50,445 bases of DNA from Sporisorium sorghi (taxonomy: Eukaryota > Basidiomycota > Ustilaginomycetes > Ustilaginales > Ustilaginaceae): the NCBI GenBank assembly GCA_023212695.1, contig JALCCG010000123.1, positions 9,621-60,065 of the forward strand. The letters run 5' to 3'. How positions within the stretch are numbered: position 1 is the stretch's first letter; the number at the start of each line of letters is the position of its first letter. Below the pieces are notes generated by a model that ran no database searches, was not told the DNA's origin, and saw only the letters and a list, made by a program, of their open reading frames with translations. The position numbers and the translations under genes are program-made. This document shows, in pieces, positions 1-10,073 of this stretch.

Positions 1-111
1 CTCGCCCCCACTGAAACGCGTATAGAACCACAAGAAGGACCTTGGTCTGCTTTTTATTTGAATTATTTATTTGTTTTTTTTTTTTTTTTTTTTTTTTTTT
101 GTCTCGAACAG
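1..111 (+). other. 3' part of an intron of the amino-acid permease gene
   Basis: The permease reading frame loses all resemblance to the family upstream of about position 112. An uninterrupted run of 27 T (74-100) is followed by an AG at 110-111, which reads as a polypyrimidine tract and 3' splice site. The donor was not located; it probably lies left of the window, as does the rest of the gene. The T run is unusually long for the short introns of this genome. The acceptor position is inferred from where homology resumes. Confidence 0.65.
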
Positions 112-773
112 TCTTGTCCGTCGGTAACAGTGCCGTTTACGCTGCCTCGCGAACGCTGCAGGCCATGGCCGTCATCGGACAGGCTCCCTCGGCCTTCGGC
201 TACGTCGACCGAAAGGGTCGTCCTCTGTACGCCGTCTGCCTTTCGCTCATCTTTGGTCTGCTCGGTTTCCTCATCTACGCCGGTGAGAACGCACGAAACC
301 AGACGTTCAACTGGCTGCTCGCCATCTCGGGTCTCTCGACCATCATCAGCTGGCTCTGCATTTGCATCTCGCACGCCCGTTTCCGCCAGGCTTGGGCTCG
401 TGCCGGCCACACGCTCGAGGAGCTGCCCTGGAAGTCGCCTTTCGGTGTCTGGGGTTCGCTCTACGGTGCCTTCTTCAACATCCTCGTCATCGTCCTCACC
501 TTCTACACTTCGGTGTGGCCCATCGGTGAGGGTGAGATGACGCCCAGCGACCGTGTGCAGGCCTTCTTCATGGGCTTCATCTCGGTGCCCATTGTCGTCT
601 TTGTCTTCTACGCTCCGTACAAGCTGATCAAGCGCACCAAGTACGTGCCCATTGACGAGATCGACATCAGCACTGGTCGCCGCGACCCTGTGCCCGTCGA
701 GGTGCTCCGCCGCGAGCGCGAGGAGGCTGCCGCTGCGCCGATGTACAAGAAGGTGTGGAACTTTTTCTTCTAA
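112..773 (+). CDS. Amino-acid permease (AAT/GAP1-type, APC superfamily), C-terminal exon only
   Basis: This is the last exon of a plasma-membrane amino-acid:proton symporter; the N-terminal half lies outside the window. The family signature near the middle of the transporter is visible at its start (SVGNSAVYAASRTLQ, which matches the fungal AAT pattern of S.GNS..YA.SR.L). It is followed by the GYVDRKGRPL loop and about four to five hydrophobic segments: LSLIFGLLGFLIYAG, WLLAISGLSTIISWLCICISHARFR, LYGAFFNILVIVLTFYT and FFMGFISVPIVVFVFYA. The protein ends in a charged cytosolic tail with an aromatic end (VWNFFF), and the stop is TAA at 771-773. Family membership is clear, but the substrate cannot be told. 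About 220 codons are present, roughly 40 percent of a normal permease. The next gene is convergent and more than 1.2 kb away. Confidence 0.93.
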
Positions 774-2019
774 ACGCCAAGCGTTTTGATATGTTTCTCA
801 TGTTTCTATAACGATTGCTCGTTGGAACGTACCCCTTCACGCTTGCAGCATTCGTGCTCGATACCTCTATTCTTCTTCGCTTTGCGTCTCTTTTGTACTA
901 CTTTATATATACGGGACTCATCTTTACTATCTATAAGAGTGCGAGTGTGTGGATGGCTTGATCATTGAGTGACAGTGTTGAGGAAGAGAAGGTGGCGGCG
1001 TCTGGATGAGGAGGAGGAAGTGATGGATTTTCGTCCTTTTCCCTTTGTTTCTTTTTCTCCAATTTCCTGTTTGCTTTTTTTTTTGATTTTTTTTTCTTTT
1101 TTTTTTTTTGATTTTTTTTCGATTTTTAATTTGTTCCTGCTCGAGACCAGCTCGCTGTCAAGTTCCGCGACGTCTTCTCAATCCCTCTATCCGCTCCCTC
1201 GCCTTCTCTCGACCTTTCCCACTCTAACCCTTCGTCTTCCTCGGTCGCGCTGCAATCTATGCCCCTCTCTTGCCCTCCATGAGCCCAGCACATCCTCCGA
1301 AAACAGTTCCAAAGGACAGAGGTCCACGGCACTCCCAGAATCAGGCGCAAACCTCGACAGACCGCCATTCGTCATCGCCTGCCGCTCCTCCGTCATCAAC
1401 GCAATCCGCACTCCTGGACACAATACGCTCGGCCGACCCAGGTGCGGGATTCCTGTCAACTGCAATGCGAGGCGGTCTGTGCTCGACGCCCCACACAAAT
1501 CATGGGGCAATGGGAAGCGGGGGAGGAAATGCGGGGAGGCGATGCGGGTGGGACGTCGGACAGGACAATGGGGATTCGCATGCATACGGTGACTTTTGCC
1601 ACTCCCTCGCCTCTGTCCCTCTTCCGCCTCTGTCCCCCCGTCTCCTTCCTTCCCTCTCTCTCACACACAAACACACTCTCTTTCTTTTCCTCTTCCTCTT
1701 CTACCTCTCTCCATTCCCTTTCTCTCTCCTCCTCCTTTCCCCCTTTTCCCCGCCGGGAGTGGATGCGACTTCCGGCACATGTCTGCAACAATTGAGATAA
1801 AGGCTGCCAAAGACTAGTCTGCCTGCCGCCGCATTTCGCCAGCTCGTCGACGTGTTCATCGTCCGCTCACCACCACATCTGGTCACCAAATTATCGACAG
1901 CAAGGCCTCAAGCAAGCCGGTCTCGTCGCATGCTCACCCTCTCACCACCCTCTCACCACACTCACACACGTCAAAACCAGCACATCTGTCCCAAAACAAC
2001 CTTTCGTTTCACCTGACCC
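774..2019. other. 1.25 kb convergent intergenic region with T-rich and CT-rich tracts
   Basis: This lies between the stop of the permease and the stop of the CUE-like gene, so it should hold two 3' ends. It contains a T-rich block at about 1074-1133 and a long pyrimidine-rich block at about 1590-1755 dominated by CT and CCT. Open frames here are low-complexity translations of these tracts, and I recognise no protein. It is longer than the other convergent gaps in the window (about 90-320 bp). Confidence 0.6.
1590..1755 (+). repeat. Imperfect polypyrimidine (CT-rich) tract
   Basis: About 165 bases are almost entirely C and T on the plus strand, with a short CA-rich interruption near 1660-1675. 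The complementary strand is a polypurine tract. Such tracts can be low-complexity UTR sequence or can adopt triplex structure; the sequence does not decide which. Confidence 0.75.
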
Positions 2020-5000
2020 TCAACTGAACCTCGGCAACTTGCCCAAGCTCTGATCCTGCAGATAATCCCCAATCGCCGCCAAATCGTTCCCTTTAGCCTT
2101 CTTCAAATAGTACCGCAGCGTCTGCTCGTCGGCGTCGGGCAGGATATCGCCTAGCTTCGTCAGCGCGGTCTGGAACGCCGCGTCTTCCGAGGTGCTCGTA
2201 TCCGAGCCGCGGCGGATGCGGTCCCTTACCGAGCCGTACGAGAACGAGGAGCGGAGCCCGCCTCCACCACCGCCCACGCGTGGGGAGGAGGCGTCGAACG
2301 AGGGCGACGCTGGGGAGAGCCCCGAAAGGTCGCTCGTCCAGCGCGCAGGTGCAGCCCCGAGGAGGTCCGGCGACGCGTAGCCGCTGCTATCGCGGCCGGG
2401 CGAGCGTGGCGTGTGTGCTCCGCCAGAGCTGCTGAAGCTGCCGCCGCCGAGGCGCGAGACGAACGTCGGGCCGCTCCCGAACGCACCTGTGTTGGGCGTG
2501 ATCGGCGTAATGGGCGTCACGGGCGTAATGGGCGCAGCGGCTGCGCTCTGGCTCTGCCCCGACCCAGCACGCGCCATATCCTGCGCATGTCCCCGGCTCG
2601 AGTTCGGCGCACGCGGCCCCATTGGCGCCCTCAACCCAGTCGTCCCAGCTGAAGCCAGCGGCGTACTCTTCGTCTCCTGAACAGTACCCAACCTCGCCCC
2701 AGTCGAGCCAGCCAACGGACTCGACACAAGCTCGCCACTAGACCCGCCCAACCCCAACCCCAACCCACTGACGCGCACAGGTCCCGTCGCAGGACTCTCG
2801 GGCCGACTCTGGCTCGAATAGCTCGTCTCGAACGTGTCGGTGCTCTGGCGCGCCGAGGAGATGTAGCCGCCCGGCGCGCCCGGTGAGACGCCGCGGCTGT
2901 TGCGGTTGTTGGCGAGGTAGGCGCGTGAGCCGCCCACCGCAGCTGCGGTTGAGGTCAAGGATGATGGCGTGGGGATGTTCGGCACGGGAGCGGGAGCGGA
3001 CGGCTGCGTTCGCTTGCTGCCTTTGCGGCCGAGGCCGCCGAAGAATCGATTGCCGCCGCCTCCGAGCCCGGAGTTGCGCGCGCTGCTACCGACGCCTGTG
3101 ACCGAGTCGGTGCCCGAGACCGATGGTGGGATGGAGAAGAAGGACTGCGTCGAGCTCGATCTAGGAGGCTGCTGCTGTTGGGCTACAACACCCGGATAGG
3201 GCAAGTTGACCGGACTGGGAATCGGCGACGACTCAGCCATGGTAGGCATGACCGAGACAATCTCCTTGGCCTTAGCCCCATCGCCGCGCATGGGGAACGT
3301 CATATCCGACCGAATCGAGTCCGCATACGACCCTTCATTCCGCACATGCATCGACCTCGGCAGCGTGCCCTGCACCAACCAGTCGTCCGGCTGCTTGGCC
3401 TGGTTGGCACGGCTGTTCTGCTGCCGCATCGCCGGTCGCTGCACCGCTTCCATCCACAGACTCAGCCCCGTCTGCAGGTGCAGCAGCTCGTTGGTGTAGC
3501 GCGCATACGTGCTAGCGCGCTCCCAGGACGACTTGCGCTTCTTGTCGACTATGATGCCGCTGCTCGCAAAGGCTGTGGGCATGGGCAGCGTTTTGCCGTA
3601 GACTTCGATGCGGCTGGGAACCTGAGGGGCGGAGCGTTGTTGAGGTGTGGATGGCGCTTGGACGGTGCGCTGCTGGACGGGAGAGCCAAGCGGTGGCGTT
3701 GACAGCGAGTGGCTCGTCGCCGAAGGGAAGAAAGCCGCTTTGGGCGTCTGAGGTGTGTGTCTTGTCGGCGAAGTCGACGGACTCGATCTGACAGCATCTG
3801 TGGCTACATTGGGAGCGATACCTGTGACGCTCGCCAAGCTTTTCGCCGAAGGCAGCGAGGCCGGCAGTTGCGGACGCGCCTCTTGCTGCGGCTTGGCGGG
3901 CGGCATGGGAGTCGAGAGTTCCTCATTCGCAGAAAGCGTTTCGTCGCCGTCGCCGAAACTGAGATCGTTCATGGCACTGTCGACAGCATCGGTGAGATCG
4001 TCCATGCTCGTGGCCTGCTGGTCTGCACCGGCAGTCGCAGCAAGGTACTGACTGGCGAGTGCTGCTGGTTCGTCGTAGGTGAAAGCGCCCTCGGCACCCG
4101 ACGAGTCGTGTGAATAGTCAGACGGCGCTGATCGCTGCGAGAGCGAGCGTCGTTCGGTCGCGAGGGCCCCTTCGCGATTCGAGATGCGCTTCGGATTGCG
4201 CAACGGACGATCCTTGGAGTCGATGCTGCTGCGCGACCCGCCGTCATCGACAGCTGCGAGGGCGGTCGAGGAAGCAACGTCTCGAATATGGAGAGATGCG
4301 CCTTTGCGCGGGTTGCTCGACGTCGCGGCAGTCTGCTCCTTGGTGGCAGAAGCGGCGGTTGATGGAGGGGATGCTGCCTCGGCCTGCTGCTTGCGCAGCT
4401 TGGCTCGTTCTCGCGCCTCCTTGAGCGTCCGCGGTCGAGATGCATCGGCCTCGGCAAGCAGCTCCTTCTCGAGCCTCATCTGCTCGTCAAGACTTGGCTC
4501 GTGCGAGGATCGCTTACTAGCCGTGTTGTTTTGTGGTGACAGACCTGTCTTCTCGTCGACGACGTCAAGAAGAGCACCTTTGGCAGGACTAGGATGACCT
4601 CGAGCGACAGCGCTGGAAGCCTCGCGTTCGGGCGAAGATGCTTGCCTTGAAGGATTCTTGGCCGGAGCCTCGTCGCGAAAGTCGGAGCTGCTCCATCGTT
4701 GTGGAATGTGTTCGGCTACGAGCTGTCCAGAGTTTGAGCGAGAGGCTGCATGGCGTGTAGTTGACGACGCTGCTGCACGAGCAATGCCATCGCCGAGCGA
4801 GGGACTGGGTGAGATGTTGAAGGTGTCCTGCGCGACGCTGCTTGTACGTCTGGGCACGGGTGGAGACGGAAGGGCGTTGGAAAACACTTCTTCTCCCTCT
4901 TGCTCGTTGTCATCGGCGGCGTGGGCATGGGTTTGACGAGTGGCAGGAGGCTCGACGGTTCTGTCTGCCGAATGATCAAAGGAATCCTGGCCGGGGGTTT

Positions 5001-5592
5001 CGTCTTCGTCGTAGTGCGAGCCATCGCTGTCCTCCTGTGACGGCGCTGCTACACCGATGCGTGGGGGCAGCGGTAGATCGACACGTGCTGCGTCGGAAGC
5101 CGGGATATCGTGAGCAGGTTGCACGCTGCGAATAGCATCAATGTCGAATCCAGCTACGGACGCACGTTTGCTCTGTGGTAGTGAGTCTGTTGCGGATGCT
5201 GAAGCGGTGGTCCAGATGGAAGCGTTGCTGTCGCTAGGAGGGATGGAGAAGCCAGGAGTGGATGTCGATGGGTCCTGATCAGGTGTCTGAAAGCCGCGTG
5301 CGGTTGGCGTCATTGGCATGCCGTCAGAAGACACCGCAGGCATTGCGGACTGTTCCGGGACAGATGAGGATGGGTTTCCAGGGAAGGCGCCTTCTCCTGA
5401 TTGGAGTGAGTCTGGAAAGGAGCCAGGCGAGCGAGCGTAGAGATCCAGAAGGCTTCCGTTCGAGACGACCGAGCTGCCCGTGGCCGAGCGGTACGAGGTG
5501 CCGAGCGGAGGAGCGGAGAGGCTAGCACCGGTGTCGGCTCGGTTCCTTGCAGTTGTCGCTGCTCCTGCTGATGGGTCGACAGGCTGTGCCAT
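2020..5592 (-). CDS. Large, mostly disordered protein with a C-terminal CUE-like domain
   Basis: A single exon of 1190 residues starts at the ATG at 5592. Almost the whole chain is Ser/Ala/Pro-rich and low in complexity, with many acidic and Arg-rich patches, so it is probably disordered. Two parts look folded. One is around residues 680-760: a charged KKRKSSWERA segment followed by an amphipathic stretch (YTNELLHLQTGLSLWMEAVQ). The other is the last ~45 residues, which fit a CUE ubiquitin-binding helix bundle (LGDILPDADEQTLRYYLKKA, then AIGDYLQ); LP stands in place of the usual MFP. Near residues 1015-1025 there is a small PITPVTPITPITP repeat. CUE domains bind ubiquitin, so an adaptor role in ubiquitin-dependent trafficking or degradation is plausible, but I do not recognise a named orthologue. 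The promoter is shared with the divergent ACT-domain gene. Confidence 0.8.
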   Translation of the reverse strand: MAQPVDPSAGAATTARNRADTGASLSAPPLGTSYRSATGSSVVSNGSLLDLYARSPGSFPDSLQSGEGAFPGNPSSSVPEQSAMPAVSSDGMPMTPTARGFQTPDQDPSTSTPGFSIPPSDSNASIWTTASASATDSLPQSKRASVAGFDIDAIRSVQPAHDIPASDAARVDLPLPPRIGVAAPSQEDSDGSHYDEDETPGQDSFDHSADRTVEPPATRQTHAHAADDNEQEGEEVFSNALPSPPVPRRTSSVAQDTFNISPSPSLGDGIARAAASSTTRHAASRSNSGQLVAEHIPQRWSSSDFRDEAPAKNPSRQASSPEREASSAVARGHPSPAKGALLDVVDEKTGLSPQNNTASKRSSHEPSLDEQMRLEKELLAEADASRPRTLKEARERAKLRKQQAEAASPPSTAASATKEQTAATSSNPRKGASLHIRDVASSTALAAVDDGGSRSSIDSKDRPLRNPKRISNREGALATERRSLSQRSAPSDYSHDSSGAEGAFTYDEPAALASQYLAATAGADQQATSMDDLTDAVDSAMNDLSFGDGDETLSANEELSTPMPPAKPQQEARPQLPASLPSAKSLASVTGIAPNVATDAVRSSPSTSPTRHTPQTPKAAFFPSATSHSLSTPPLGSPVQQRTVQAPSTPQQRSAPQVPSRIEVYGKTLPMPTAFASSGIIVDKKRKSSWERASTYARYTNELLHLQTGLSLWMEAVQRPAMRQQNSRANQAKQPDDWLVQGTLPRSMHVRNEGSYADSIRSDMTFPMRGDGAKAKEIVSVMPTMAESSPIPSPVNLPYPGVVAQQQQPPRSSSTQSFFSIPPSVSGTDSVTGVGSSARNSGLGGGGNRFFGGLGRKGSKRTQPSAPAPVPNIPTPSSLTSTAAAVGGSRAYLANNRNSRGVSPGAPGGYISSARQSTDTFETSYSSQSRPESPATGPVRVSGLGLGLGGSSGELVSSPLAGSTGARLGTVQETKSTPLASAGTTGLRAPMGPRAPNSSRGHAQDMARAGSGQSQSAAAAPITPVTPITPITPNTGAFGSGPTFVSRLGGGSFSSSGGAHTPRSPGRDSSGYASPDLLGAAPARWTSDLSGLSPASPSFDASSPRVGGGGGGLRSSFSYGSVRDRIRRGSDTSTSEDAAFQTALTKLGDILPDADEQTLRYYLKKAKGNDLAAIGDYLQDQSLGKLPRFS

Positions 5593-5998
5593 TGTTCCGC
5601 GTGTTTGACGAGCCTGATGGCACAGTGAGATGATTGAGGGCTGCTCAAACGATGCGGATGTTGTAGAGATTGGTGGGGCCTGGCAGCGTCACGAAGTAGC
5701 CAGACATTTCCGGCGAGCTGCAGCGTAGAATGTTGTTGGTGATGGTGGGTTCAAGCCCACTTCGTCGATGTATTGATGTGGTAGGATGCGATGGTGTAAA
5801 GATGAGATTGTCCCGTGCGTTGGTCGTGGCGTGTAAAGTGCCGTTTCTTTTTGTCTCAGCCGTCAAATTGCCGCGAATAAAGCAAAATTGAACCCTTAAA
5901 TTTGGGCTAAAAATCGGGCTTCGAAATTCAAAGCTTCTCGACGACGTAGGCTCAAGGCTACCATCAAGAACTAGCTCGTCTACAGCAAGAACAGCGAG
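5593..5998. promoter_or_regulatory. Bidirectional promoter between the CUE-like and ACT-domain genes
   Basis: About 400 bp separate two start codons pointing away from each other, so both promoters must lie here. The part nearest the plus-strand gene is AT-richer (5850-5935, with AAATT and TTTAAATTT stretches). I see no strong TATA box. A TTCAAGC loop-like sequence near 5750 was considered as part of a tRNA and dismissed. Confidence 0.55.
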
Positions 5999-6612
5999 AT
6001 GGAAGGGCAGGATATCAACGACAAGGAGGCAGCGCAAGCATGGCAGTCCAAAAAGTCGTCGTATCCGAACCTTGATGGTGAGTGTTTTGTCAGTAGCCTC
6101 GACCGTAATTTAGTAAAAACAGCTGACTGACATGAATGTTGTGAGCAGTCCTTGTCCAACCGGACGACTTCATGCTAGCTCGACTTCCACCAACAACGCC
6201 AATACCACCAACGATACTCGAACTCCTCTCCAAGCCAGCCGATGCATCAGGTCAGCCATTCTTCTGCACAGTCTCACGGACACATCGAGAGCTGAGCATC
6301 CTCGTCTCGACATCAACAGAGCGCAGCTGGTCTCACCTCACAGCAGAGCTCGAGGGTGATGATGCCAAAGGTAAAGAAGACGGCTATGGAACGGATGGAC
6401 CATGGAGAGCCTTTCGCATCCGAGGCCCCATGCAGTTTCATCTGGTCGGCGTCTTGCTCGAGTTCAGTAGATGTCTTGCCCAACGCTCCATCTCCATCTT
6501 TGCCGTCTCGACGTGGGATACGGACTACATCTGCGTCAAGCAGGACGATTTCGATAGAGCTTGTGCAGCGCTCACAGAAGATGGCTGGAACGTCGTCGAG
6601 CAAGCTGATTGA
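5999..6612 (+). CDS. Small ACT-domain protein (ACT_7/CASTOR-like), two exons
   Basis: Exon 1 is 5999-6077 and exon 2 is 6149-6612; the 71 bp intron has a GTGAGT donor, a CTGAC branch point at 6123-6127 and a CAG acceptor. The spliced frame encodes 180 residues. Exon 2 carries two ACT-like halves. The first is QPDDFMLARLPP followed by the strand/helix FFCTVSRTHRELSILVS, where the T(R/K)T..ELS pattern is typical of ACT_7 proteins. The second is FHLVGVLLEFSRCLAQRSISI, then FAVSTWDTDYICVKQDD and FDRACAALTEDGW. ACT folds bind amino acids; animal CASTOR proteins sense arginine for TORC1, and stand-alone fungal ACT_7 proteins are mostly uncharacterised. Ligand and pathway are unknown here. It converges with the XAP5 gene, leaving an 88 bp gap. 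A second ATG in exon 1 (about 6039) runs quickly into a stop, which supports the first ATG. Confidence 0.85.
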
Positions 6613-6700
6613 AACATTCAACATCTGTTTGTCTCGGGTTTGATGCCGCGCGCTTTCTGTATGGATGGGGTCTGTACAAATACATGCTGTTTGGAGAGAG

Positions 6701-7907
6701 CTATTTCTTGCGATCGTGGATAGTGTAGTTGCCATAGTCCTTCTTCGGATCGTATACTTCCCAGCCTGCAGAGACAATGGATCATGGTGAACAGGTCAGC
6801 ATCCCGAACAGCGAAACAGCTAGGTCAAGAAAGGGGAAAGATACTTACGACTGTACGGCCAGACATGCTTGTTGCGATTGTAAAAGGATCGTTCCACGAC
6901 TTTGCCGGCGTGAGACTGTATAGCGTCAACGTGTCAATCAAAGTCAGTCGAGACCCAAAAGCATCTGCCGACAGTGTTCATCCACTCACCTCGTCCTTCT
7001 CGACGCTCGCATCGGCCACCAACCGAATGTCGTCGTGCACATCGAAATTGAACAGCGGGCCCGACTTGCCCCTCGCCTTGTTGACGATAAAGTCGTAAAA
7101 GCTATAGTGGTGCGGGATGATCAAATCCTCTTTGATGTACATCATGCTGTCAACCGACACGCCGCGTAGTTCGTTCACTTGCTGGCGACAGCGCTCCAAA
7201 AAGTGGGCGATGGTGTCGCCCTTCTTGCACATGACCGTCTTGCGGTGCCCTGTGCCGTCCCAGTACGAGTAGGTGATCTCGACGTCTTCCTTTTTCATTT
7301 CCTCTTGCTTGCGGAGCCATTCTTGGCGCAGCTGTTCGCGCATGCGCCGTTCGGCTTCTTCGCGGTCTCTGTCGGGCAGGAATGATGTGTCGACGTTGGG
7401 GTTTTTGAGGCTTGTCTTTTTGGTGAGTGGCGGGGAGTTCGAGTCGAGAGCGTCGAGGCTGTCGCCGTCGGCAGCGGTGTCGTCCGTTCTCCGCTTACGT
7501 TTGCCATTCGTGTCCGCTTTCGGTATCGAGGGTCCTGCACCCTCATCTTGCTCCTCATCGTCGAACGCAAACGAGAGCTTCGCGCGCTCCTTCTTGACCT
7601 TCTTGTTCTTCTTTGCAACCTTTTCTTCAACTTTGAGCTCGTTGGTGCGCGCCGCCTCTCTCCGTTTCTCCTCCTCCAGCTCCGAACGAAGCTTCTGGAA
7701 ATCTTCCAGATGCACAAGACCCACCGTCGACTTCTTGAGCGCATCCTCCATCGAGTCGTTTTTGCCCACAAACCGGTCCGAGCCGGTACGATTGCGCTCC
7801 GATTCCTTGGCAAGGTCGGCCTTCTGACGCTCGAACTCCTCCATCATCTTGGCTCGTGCCTTTTCGTGCTTGCCTTGGCGGCGAAGCTCCGAATGTGACT
7901 GCGACAT
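6701..7907 (-). CDS. XAP5: XAP5/FAM50 family nuclear protein, three exons
   Basis: Exons on the minus strand are 7907-6990, 6915-6849 and 6765-6701. Both introns (74 and 83 bp) have GTGAGT or GTAAGT donors and CTGAC branch points. Together they encode about 349 residues. The N-terminal part is a charged coiled coil with a basic, Lys-rich centre. The second half is the conserved XAP5 domain: [36 protein letters not shown], then [20 protein letters not shown], and the end [16 protein letters not shown]. The small exons join perfectly into that C-terminal block, which is why I trust the splicing. FAM50A/XAP5 is linked to spliceosomal C complexes and, in fission yeast (Xap5) and other systems, to chromatin and transcription. 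The start at 7907 ([10 protein letters not shown]) is the first ATG in frame. It lies in tandem upstream of ALG12 with a 174 bp gap. Confidence 0.95.
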
Positions 7908-8081
7908 GTTCGATGCGCGGTGATCACAGCACGTCTGTTCGCTGTTCCGTGACGGGACGGATGTGGTGGGTGTCAGCAAACAAACGGCGTTTCATCAGGG
8001 TTCAACGTGCAAAAGGTTCGGGAATCGGGTCAGGCGAAAAAAATCTGGATTTGTTAGATCGATTTCCAGGGTAGCTCTTCA

Positions 8082-10073
8082 TCAAAGCTGATCATGCTGC
8101 TTGCGACGACAGAGCCACACAGCCGGCTTCTCTACGATGACTACCGGCAATGCAAGACGGATCAGCGAGCCAGCGTCGAGGCTCAGAACGACTTTGGGAA
8201 GGCTGAGCAGGTTGGTCTTGATCTGCGAAACCGACTTGCGCTGCAACCCGCTAAACGAGGAAACGGGCGGCGCGATGGGCTCAAACGGCTGATCATCGTC
8301 CGCCAATTCTGTCCCTGCTTGCGACCGGAGAACGCGGCATCCTGGTGCCTCCGTGAGCAGGTGCGTGAACGATGACCATGCCTGTGCGGCCTCGGGTCCC
8401 GAGACGGGCAGGTTTTCGGTCTTGTCGTACACCCAGCACTGTTCCTCCGATCCACAAGAGACTGGCACGACTCCACTGAAACGATCGAGTCGTCCGGCAG
8501 AGCGCGTGCGGTTCAAGTGAATCGACCCGAACAGAGTGACCCCAGTCATGGCGGGCAGCACGTCAATGTGGACGATGGTCGGACCGCGAGCAGGTTCGTT
8601 TTGGAGGTGCTGGTGCAGCATTGCGAGTGCTTCTCCACCCGGGTAGTTGATGGAGCTCAGGTGGCCGGTGAACCAGCTCAGGCCGAGTTGGAGTACGAGC
8701 AGTGCTGCGAGTAGTGCTTTCCCGGTCCACGAGCGGACAAGGATGCTGGCTCCGATGGCTGCCACCGCGTTGAGAGCGGGTACGATGTAAAAAGCGAAGC
8801 GCCACTCTTTGTGACCGAGCATGCTCAGCACAGCAATGTGCGCAACAGCTGTTAGCAGCAAGAAGCTTGCTCTCGCGTCCAAGGATGTGCTGCGACTCTT
8901 GACCAGCTTCATAGCTCCGACTAGGACGAGTGGAGTCGTGAAGGCGAGGAGCTTGGGGATCAGCGATGTGACGTAGGCATGCCAGGGCGAGACACCCCAT
9001 TCGCTGCTCTTGCCCTCGATCACGTTGAAGAGTAGAGCATGCAGCTCGGGCCAGAGCGGGTGCGGTCGACTGCCTGTCGTGAGGTTCCGCAGCGACGTTG
9101 CGAACACCGTGAAGATGCTCCGGGCTCTCGAGTGCGCCAGATCTTGCCAGAAGTAGGTGTCTATCGCCACGGTGAGCAAGACGCTGAATGCACTCGCGGT
9201 GACGCCAGTCTTGATGCCGTGCCAAAAGCTGAGCTTGCGCGTCAGCAGCAGATATAGACCGACAGGGATGAGGGTGGCCACGATCTCGAGACGCAGCACA
9301 ACAGCGCTAAACGTCAGCAGCGAGATGGCTGCTTTCGCGTCGACCAGAGTGCGTTCCTTGCTCTTGTCTGCGGTGGTGGCGATATTGCGGCATGCGAGTG
9401 CCAGAGCAGTAGTGACAAAAGGCAACGAAACTGAGTTCGGGATGGTGCGGCTCGCCCAGAATGCAAAGTGGAACTGAGCTGCCGAGATGAGCAGGAACAG
9501 TGCGACCTGCACTCGTTCGTCCGTTGGCCTTACCGACCCTTTCCGCTTAGCCGTCTCTGTCGGCGACACGAAGCATTGCTGGCAGAAGAAAGCGAGTGCT
9601 GCAATATTAACAGACGCCAAGCAGAGTCGAACAACGACTTGTACATCTGCTGATGACTCCACCGCCCCGACCAGCTTCGAGAAAAGGATGAATGGATACG
9701 ACACGGCAGCCAGCAGAAGCGGTCCGACGAAAGAGCGCGGTACAGCTCCCGGAAAGACCTGATGATCGTATCGTTCCAAAGCCTCGGAACTGATGCCGTA
9801 GCTGATAATGTCGTGTACCGCCTGGATCGTGAAGCTCTCTTCGACCTTTGTGTAGGGGCACGAGACCGTGCGCCAAGCGACGAGGACGAGCAGGCAGGGG
9901 AGGCCGTACAGCCAGGTGAAGCTGGTGGCACGATCCATTGTCGCTGGAGGACTGCCGTTGGCCTCGACTAGAGTAGCATGGTTGCTGTTATGAAGATCAA
10001 AAGAGTGGTCCTTGGACGTTGAAGAGAGGATGTTGCCGTCAAGAGCCAATTGACAGGTGTTGAACTCGGACAT
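8082..10073 (-). CDS. ALG12: ALG12, dolichyl-P-Man:Man7GlcNAc2-PP-dolichol alpha-1,6-mannosyltransferase
   Basis: This is a GT22-family enzyme of the ER membrane. It adds the eighth mannose, in alpha-1,6 linkage, to the lipid-linked oligosaccharide used for N-glycosylation, taking mannose from dolichyl-phosphate-mannose on the lumenal side. The hallmark after the first membrane segment is present (PYTKVEESFTIQAVHDI, then YDHQVFPGAVPRSFVGP). Around ten further hydrophobic segments follow, and HKEWRFAFYIVPALN is the usual C-terminal family block. The single exon gives 663 residues from the ATG at 10073, slightly long for the family. A second in-frame ATG at 9938 (MDRATSFTWLYG) starts right before the first membrane segment, has an A at -3, and may be the real start. 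The gene is divergent from UFE1, sharing a short promoter of about 200-330 bp. Confidence 0.95.
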   Translation of the reverse strand: MSEFNTCQLALDGNILSSTSKDHSFDLHNSNHATLVEANGSPPATMDRATSFTWLYGLPCLLVLVAWRTVSCPYTKVEESFTIQAVHDIISYGISSEALERYDHQVFPGAVPRSFVGPLLLAAVSYPFILFSKLVGAVESSADVQVVVRLCLASVNIAALAFFCQQCFVSPTETAKRKGSVRPTDERVQVALFLLISAAQFHFAFWASRTIPNSVSLPFVTTALALACRNIATTADKSKERTLVDAKAAISLLTFSAVVLRLEIVATLIPVGLYLLLTRKLSFWHGIKTGVTASAFSVLLTVAIDTYFWQDLAHSRARSIFTVFATSLRNLTTGSRPHPLWPELHALLFNVIEGKSSEWGVSPWHAYVTSLIPKLLAFTTPLVLVGAMKLVKSRSTSLDARASFLLLTAVAHIAVLSMLGHKEWRFAFYIVPALNAVAAIGASILVRSWTGKALLAALLVLQLGLSWFTGHLSSINYPGGEALAMLHQHLQNEPARGPTIVHIDVLPAMTGVTLFGSIHLNRTRSAGRLDRFSGVVPVSCGSEEQCWVYDKTENLPVSGPEAAQAWSSFTHLLTEAPGCRVLRSQAGTELADDDQPFEPIAPPVSSFSGLQRKSVSQIKTNLLSLPKVVLSLDAGSLIRLALPVVIVEKPAVWLCRRKQHDQL

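Noticed and set aside
969..1592. 207-codon plus-strand frame after the permease
   Set aside because: It is a low-complexity Phe/Ser/Leu-rich translation of T-rich DNA with no recognisable domain.
5740..5770. GTGGGTTCAAGCCCAC resembling a tRNA T-arm
   Set aside because: The loop register does not give a five-pair T stem with a seven-base loop, and no anticodon arm or matching acceptor stem lies around it.
5645..6037. 130-codon minus-strand open frame upstream of the ACT-domain gene
   Set aside because: It overlaps the promoter and the first exon of a well-supported spliced gene and its translation resembles nothing.
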